This document shows positions 58,492 to 64,000 of a stretch of 64,000 bases of DNA, in pieces. The notes under the pieces are model-generated. The model saw only the letters and a list, made by a program, of their open reading frames with translations. It was not told the DNA's origin and did not search any database. The DNA comes from Tetracentron sinense. Its lineage: Eukaryota; Streptophyta; Magnoliopsida; Trochodendrales; Trochodendraceae. The stretch spans positions 1,738,501-1,802,500 of the forward strand of contig CM026560.1 of NCBI GenBank assembly GCA_015143295.1, in the 5' to 3' direction. Within the stretch, counting starts at the first letter, position 1. The number at the start of each line of letters is the position of its first letter. The position numbers and the translations under genes are program-made.

Positions 58492-60165
58492 CTACAGAGT
58501 CGACAATATCCCTGTGGTTGATTTGGTCCCGCGTATCAGGGGGACCATGCATGGTGACTTCTCTTCCATGATCGTCAAGGAGTTAGCATATCGCATTGGG
58601 GCTGCTTTCACTTGGCTTAAGAAATCCATACCTAGGATAAGTTTGTGGTCATCCAACCCGACCACAGAGAAGTCCGCCTTCCATTTCCATGCTCCCACGT
58701 GCAGCTCTACTCCTCGAGCTACACCATGGATCGGTTTAGCCTCGGTGCTGACAGCTTTGAGCTTTCCCATCCCCTTAGCTGTCTTCAAGCCCAACCTTCT
58801 AGCATCCTCCATTGAGACAAAGTTGTGTGTGGCTCCCGTGTCTACCAGCGCACGTGTAGGCATCCCATTGATGCTTGTTTCCACATACAAGAGCCCTTTA
58901 CCATTGGGCTTAGATGTGTCTTCCTTAGTCACCGTGTTGAGGCACTGAAGGGATCCCATCCTCAGCTCCTCGCCTTCGCTTTCCGCCACCTTTAGGCTTT
59001 CATCTACCTTATTGACCTTGGCGATAAGGGCATTTAAAGACTCCTTCTTCGGGCATTCCCTTGCCCGGTGGTTTCCATCACAGATGAAGCAGTTGAAGTC
59101 CCTTCCCTTGAACTTATCCCTATCCGCCTTTCCTTCCTTACTTTCCTCGCGCCACCTTGGTCGGAAAGGTCTCTCCTTGGGGCTTGGACTCCGTTCTCCC
59201 CCACCATTTTCATGGTCATCATTTCTTGGCTTTGAAGAATAGTCTCTCTTGAATTCCACGATTTGTTCCGCAATCGTCATTGCAGCTGCAAGATCCTGGA
59301 CTCCGCGTCGTTGCAATTCCAGCTTGGCCCAATGCTAGGGACCATCCATGAAGTTGAAGAAAAGTTCCTTCTTGGTCATGTCTGGGATCTCTAGCATAAG
59401 GGTAGAGAATTCCTTCACATACTCCCGGAGGGTTCCGGTGCGCTTGAGCCGCTTCAAGTTCTTCCTCGCCAAGTACTCCACGTTCTCGGGGTATAACTGC
59501 CTCTTAATCTCTCTTTTGAAGTCTTCCCACGTGTCGATGGTGAACGTTCCGTGCTTGATATCTACATGACGTCGGTGCCACCAAAGAGTAGCCGTATCAG
59601 CAGGATAGAGGGTTGTCGTGCGTACCTTCATCCTCTCGTCCACGAGGGAGACCACTTCGAAATACCGTTCCATCTGCCACAAGAAGTTGTCCAGCTCCCT
59701 AGCATCCCGGGTGTCATTGAATGTCTTGGGTTCGGGCACCTTCACCTTAGGTGCCTCATGTGTAGCCAATCCTCCATTGGCCATCGCCCTCTTCCACACG
59801 GCGAACTCACCACGCATCTCCTCCACCTGACCTCGCAATGAAGTCAACATCTCCATCACCTTGGCCTCTAAGGAACCCATCTTTTGCTACTCGGCATAAA
59901 TAACTTCATTGAGAGTTCTTTGCATTTCTCCTCGAAGCTCGTCAAGCTTGTCCTCAAAGCCATCTAGGCGAGTACGCAGCTCTTCTAACCGAACTTCCCC
60001 ATCTTGGAAACCAAGCTCCACCCTTGAAAGTCTTACCTCAATGGTAGCACGATAATCCTTGGACATTCCCCTTGTGGTGGTGGGAACCTCATGTCGACTC
60101 ACGCTACCTCCCACGGTCATTCCTTGTTCTTCTATCGTCCCACAGCTAGCGACCTTCTCCATCAC
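58492..60165 (-). pseudogene. Gag-protease frame of the small Gypsy element, two amber stops
   Basis: One continuous frame runs from about 60165 to 58492, interrupted only by two TAG codons (59884-59886 and near 59335). Each could be a CAG or similar codon altered by one C-to-T change. The N-terminal part is a coiled coil (RTRLDGFEDKLDELRGEMQ). The gag domain follows (ELDNFLWQMERYF, TATLWWHRRH, TWEDFKREIKRQLYPEN, LREYVKEFSTLMLEI). After the second stop come a CCHC-like knuckle with spacing C-X2-C-X3-H-X4-C (CFICDGNHRAREC) and an aspartic protease with the catalytic LVDTGATHNFVS and a later LILGMDFL. The frame ends about 100 bp before the 3' LTR. Confidence 0.9.
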
Positions 60166-60189
60166 CGTGTCACGTCCCTTCGCAACGTA

Positions 60190-60201
60190 GCTTTGATACC
60201 A
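60190..60201 (-). other. Primer binding site of the small Gypsy element
   Basis: The minus strand reads TGGTATCAAAGC two bases after the LTR terminus, one base off the usual tRNA-iMet complement. Confidence 0.85.
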
Positions 60202-60203
60202 AC

Positions 60204-60628
60204 TGTCACGGCCTTAATTCTTTACCCCGATCACGACCGTGCGGCACTCGATCACTTGACCCTTCAAGACCGAGTAAGCCTTACCACACTAGCTTCTCAA
60301 GAAGAGGGATGAAAGAACACACACTTGGAGAATGCTTGAACACACTTCTATTACTCACAAGATTGCTTACACTTCCTTGGATGGGTTACAAATGAGGGCC
60401 TTCCCCTATTTATAGGACTCAAGGGAGGGTTCTAGAGTTCTAGAACCCCCTTCTCTCTAGAAGCTTCTCCCACCTCCTCTTGAGGAGAGTTTTAGAGAGT
60501 CTACACTCTTCCTCTATTAGTATATACAAGCCTCCTACATCATATATACAATGCTCAATACTATATATATACATGCCTTCTATACTGTGCATGCCTACTT
60601 GCATAGTCTAAGTGAGTGGGCCGTGACA
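60204..60628 (-). repeat. 5' LTR of the small Gypsy element
   Basis: 425 bp, partner of 57959-58383. Confidence 0.95.
60406..60415 (-). promoter_or_regulatory. TATA box in the 5' LTR of the small Gypsy element
   Basis: The minus strand reads CTATAAATAG, conserved in both LTRs, near the middle of the LTR. Confidence 0.6.
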
Positions 60629-60659
60629 ATATGTAGGTGAAGGGGTGGGTGAGCCAGCG

Positions 60660-60830
60660 ATGGCGGGGACACGACATATGAAGCTAGACAAGGAGTGCGA
60701 GCTCAGAGACGAAGTCAGCGCAGACATGCGTCTTCGGATCCGGCTCGTTACCAGCACCGCTGAGATCTTCGACACCGAACTCCCTCCTGAAATCTGATTC
60801 ACTTTCCCTCCAAGGCTGAAATTTGCTATA
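60660..60830 (+). pseudogene. CLP1-like first-exon remnant (pre-mRNA cleavage complex II factor)
   Basis: The ATG at 60660 opens a 45-codon frame that includes MKLDKECELR, then RLRIRLVTSTAEIF and DTELPPEI, before TGA at 60795-60797. In the same frame FTFPPRLKFAI continues. Plant CLP1/CLPS proteins have this order near the N-terminus (a 'KLERESELR' segment, 'LRLLNGTAEIFGTELPPEIW', 'FPPRLKFA'). Here the Trp codon is replaced by TGA. Sequence after 60830 is AT-rich and no P-loop ATPase domain follows in the window. This is a broken fragment, matched to the family from memory rather than by a search. Confidence 0.78.
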
Positions 60831-61830
60831 AGCAATTCTAAATTCAACCTTCATTTATTTCTCTTTATTTTATTGTAGAAAACTGCAAATCAAAATCTGA
60901 ATTTATTTTATTTCTGAACTAAGTTATATATTTTCAACCCTAATTTGATTATCTCTTTTAATTCTAAAAATCTTGTAATTGATGAGGATATAGTCCGTGA
61001 TAGTTGATTTTGATTCCAAATCAAAAGTACTTTATTAGTAATCGTAGCAGAGAAGGCTAAATTTTGTTGTAACTGGTTAGGATCCTGCCTAACCCTATGT
61101 TACCCACAAGAAAAAAAAAGGACATTTCTTGTCTTGGAGAACATATTTACAACTACATTATTTAGCAATGATCGGAAATGAATGTAAATATAAGAAATTG
61201 GTTCCATAAAGGGGAGCTGAATGTAGAGGAATTACTTGAATTAGATATTGGGGCATGTTTGGATGTCCAATTTGATGCTATCCAGTTAGTAGTTTGGATA
61301 ATCATCAGTGCAATGTGAAATTAAAAGTTTCAATGAGAAATACCCCAGTTTGATGAATTGGTTGTTCCCGATGTTAGTAGTTTGGATAATCATAAGAGAA
61401 ATGTGCAATTTAAAATTTTAATGGGCAATACCCCAGTTTGATGAATTGGTTGGTCCCGATGAAATATTGTGGGATGAATTCCACTGGTCTAAATGAAATT
61501 TGATCAACTGAGGAAACTTTACCATAAACTGAATTAGTAAGTTGCTTGAATAATGAGAGCCTCTACTAGTCACCCATACAAAATATTTTATAAAAATTCA
61601 CCCGAGGGCATAGCATCTTTGATAAATATTTTAGCTCTGATACATTTCTATCTGAATGGCACTCTTAGTACTTTACGGGAGGGGGGGGGGGTTTGCTTAG
61701 AATGTAAAAATTCCCTCAATCACAATATCACCAAAGGAGTAGAATTTGAGTAGTACTCCATCACTTGGTTTCAAATTTTTTTTATTTATAGAATGAGCTC
61801 TCACAACCTTCCCTCCCTATCTAAATTATC
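60831..61830. other. Stretch with no recognised gene; two-copy repeat
   Basis: 61287-61461 is a tandem duplication of about 87 bp ('gttagtagtttggataatca' and 'ccccagtttgatgaattggt' each occur twice). A G-tract lies at 61680-61690. The ORF at 61553-61753 is not recognised. Confidence 0.6.
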
Positions 61831-62957
61831 ATGGCATCCTCTCTCTTCTTCTACCTTCTTCTAACTCTCACTACACCCTTTCTACCCTTTCTAGTTCAAT
61901 CTCGTCACCAAGAACCCAACAATGGCGGCCACATTTTCAACGTTTTCGATTACGGAGCAATCGGAGATGGACTTGCCGATGATACCTAGGTTTATTATTT
62001 ATCATTTTTATTCATTCATATTCAAAGCTAATTCCTGGTTATAAGACTAATTGTCGTTTGATCATTACTGGATTCCCCTTTCAATCTCTTATGCTGTTAA
62101 TGTCAATATACGTTTAGGCCTTTAAGGAAGTTTGGAAGGCAACGTGCATGTCTTCATCTTCGTCTCCCACCATGCATATTCCCCGGGACAAAACATTTTT
62201 GCTCCAACCCTTGATCTTCAGAGGCCCATGCCAATCCAAAAATGTCCATGTTCGGGCAATAATATATATATATATATATATATTATCAACAACTCCTGAT
62301 ATTCTTATGGGTTTCTTAATTGTTTTTTTTGTGGCAGTATAGTGAGAAAATAGTTGCACCAAGTGATCCTTCTAAATGGAAATGCGATAATGGTAACTGT
62401 AATCAGTGGATTACGTTTATTGAAGTGGACGGACTCTTCGTCAAAGGGTTGGGGACAATCGACGGCCAAGGCTCGCAATAGTGGGATCTCTCATGCGTAA
62501 ATAACAAACATGTCAGACTAGTCACATTATAAATTACTGCAATATTTTCCAAAGATTAATGAAACAATTTCTCTCTCTAATAGCACTTTGGGAAATTTCT
62601 TGTTCTTTCAGGGTTGTCTCAGGGCACCAAGGGTGAGTATATGACCTGATCATACAAACATGCGTTTTTTCCTGCCTATATGCATACATGTCATGCTCAT
62701 GCGTATACGCATCTTCATGCTATCATACAAAACATTCGTTAAATGTTTGTATTGCTAATCTGCAGGGCTTTGTAATTGCACACTCCAACAATGTGCACCT
62801 TAGTAACTTAACCTAAGCTTTAAGGACAGCCCCCAAATGCACATTTCTTTTGAGAGGTCAATAGGAATATATGCTTCTAATATCACCATCACAGCCCCTG
62901 GAAACAGCCCAAACACCAACGGTAATCACATCAAAAAATGCACGAACGTCTTCATAG
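61831..62957 (+). pseudogene. Polygalacturonase (GH28) remnant, cut by an LTR
   Basis: The start at 61831 gives a signal-peptide-like MASSLFFYLLLTLTTPFLP, then IFNVFDYGAIGDGLADDT, the standard N-terminus of plant polygalacturonases, which hydrolyse pectin in the wall. Further exons are about 62118-62256 (AFKEVWKATC...RDKTFLLQPLIFRGPC), 62339-62500 (KIVAPSDPSKWK, VDGLFVKGLGTIDGQG), a short one near 62590-62630, and about 62815-62957 (MHISFERSIGIYASNITITA, PGNSPNTNGNHI). Damage: TAG at the end of exon 1, TAG for a Trp after GQGSQ, a GC instead of GT donor after exon 2, and in the NTDG motif the catalytic Asp replaced by Asn (NTNG). The remaining catalytic half is absent because the LTR at 62958 interrupts. 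Confidence 0.85.
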
Positions 62958-64000
62958 TGTAAGCACCCAATTTTTACACCCTGTCTTAACCATGATTAAT
63001 ACCTTTAACCATAGTTATTCTCAGCTGAATCCTAGTCAAGCCTTAAACCCTAGGTAAACCCTGGTCAAACCCTAGGTAAACCCTGATCAAACCCTGGTCA
63101 TCAAACCCTAGTCTAACCCTAGCCTAATCCTACGTAAACCCTATTTCAGCCCCAGGGTCCAAAAACCCTAAAAAAAAAGTCCAAAACCCCCAAAAATCCG
63201 AAGAACAGTCCTCTGTGGGCTCAAGCATGGGCCCCCAAACCATTCTAACCCGTTGGAGTAGGGCCCACTGCAAGAAAATTCAAAATTTTGATAATGGCGG
63301 TAGTAACTTTACTGCCATTACTATATATGGATAAAGCTACAGTGAATTCAAACCAATAGAGACAGGGTCTCACCTGTTTTAGCAAAATATGGATAATGGT
63401 GGTAGAGTTTCTACCACCATTCCCATATTGAACTATAATGGGAATGATGGTAGAACCTCTGCAGCCATTGTTGAAATTTTATGCAGAGTGCAACTAGCAC
63501 CCCTTGCAGCCCTCAGCTCCTCCCCCCTAGGGTTCTCCACCTCCGATTTAATCCCCTAAATGCCCTGAGGCCTCCCCAAACTCTACATAAACCCCCCTCC
63601 TTCATGGGTTTAAAACACTCCACAACTTCCATAAAAAAACTCTGTCCAAGCTTGGCTAGCCTCACTTCAGAGCTATCCAGCCTTAATCCATTCACCAAGG
63701 CAGACCCCTAGGGTACCCAGGAGCTATCCTAGACCATCCCCAGGTCCCTCAACCGTGCACCACCGCCTGTCACCATCGTGTCCAGCCACCTCCAAGTCAC
63801 AACATAGGGTAGGACCTCCCCTACCCTCTCTTTCTTGTCTGCAAGGATTGTAAAAGGATCTCTGGTCCTATTCCAAGGGTTCTCTATTCATTTTCTTTCT
63901 GTTACAACATTTCTAAGCCGAGGACAGGGGTCCCCCCACCTTCCTCATAGGTGTGGGGGAACCCCCCTGAGGTTTAAACCATGGGTATAAGATTTCTCTC
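62958..64000 (+). mobile_element. LTR of a Gypsy-type retrotransposon (runs off the window)
   Basis: Starts TGTAAGCACCCAATTTTTAC, a classic plant Gypsy LTR start, exactly where the polygalacturonase frame breaks. Repeated 'aaccctaggtaaaccctgg' phrases follow at 63035-63150. A related inverted pair of GGCGGTAG/CTACCACCATT type lies at about 63290-63470. A TATA-like 'ctctacataaac' is at about 63580. The ORF at 63481-63711 is not recognised. Orientation and the right end are unknown. Confidence 0.7.

Larger units (their letters stand above)
57959..60628 (-). mobile_element. Small Gypsy-type element with gag and protease only, 2.7 kb
   Basis: Two 425-bp LTRs (TGTCACGGCC...GGCCGTGACA) enclose a 1.8 kb interior on the minus strand. 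The order is primer site, gag, zinc knuckle, aspartic protease, a short tail and polypurine tract. Reverse transcriptase, RNase H and integrase are missing, yet the polypurine tract and 3' LTR are in place. It therefore looks like an internal-deletion derivative rather than a truncated copy. The flanks do not show a perfect target duplication (catac versus atatg). By eye the LTRs differ at about 11 positions. Confidence 0.93.

Noticed and set aside
1-64000. Nuclear tRNA or rRNA genes
   Set aside because: Only short tRNA-complementary primer sites of retroelements were seen. No cloverleaf or rRNA sequence was recognised by eye.

Overview
The window is nuclear DNA of a flowering plant. It is AT-rich and intron-containing. 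It is packed with nested LTR retrotransposons, MITEs, LINE fragments and simple repeats, and every host gene recognised in it is broken. The recognisable host remnants are plant-type: two copies of an RCL1-like gene (RNA 3'-terminal phosphate cyclase-like protein, rRNA processing), a CLP1-like first-exon remnant and a polygalacturonase (GH28) remnant. The species cannot be named from the sequence alone.

Layout. 1-2155: end of a Gypsy-type LTR that cuts off a minus-strand copia element (2156-4109). 4110-7367: no recognised gene. 7368-8990: a 1.6 kb block (A1) repeated at about 9871 onward. 9871-28440: segmental copy A, carrying an RCL1 pseudogene (22959-28258, minus) and interrupted by a 9.7 kb gag-only LTR element (13117-22820). 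28441-35025: a MuDR-type transposase fragment, the core of a foldback array and a hAT MITE. 35026-45246: a 10.2 kb LTR element rich in stem-loop repeats. 45360-46760: RTE-type and L1-type LINE fragments. 46967-54700: segmental copy B with the second RCL1 pseudogene. 54650-56350: a foldback element. 57633-57914: a Mutator-like MITE. 57959-60628: a small Gypsy element with gag and protease only. 60660-60830: the CLP1-like remnant. 61831-62957: the polygalacturonase remnant, cut by a further LTR that runs off the window (62958-64000).

Copies A and B serve as each other's empty-site controls. B keeps the unoccupied target of the 9.7 kb element (single CAAAC) and of one hAT MITE. Two other MITEs are shared and so predate the duplication. 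The RCL1 lesions I could identify differ between A and B, so decay probably followed duplication.

The most unusual content is non-coding. Both large LTR elements lack pol (TR-GAG-like) and carry arrays of short tandem units whose inverted arms are kept while the loops vary. The 10.2 kb element also has ten consecutive stem-loops just before its 3' LTR. Its transcript would probably be an almost continuous chain of hairpins.
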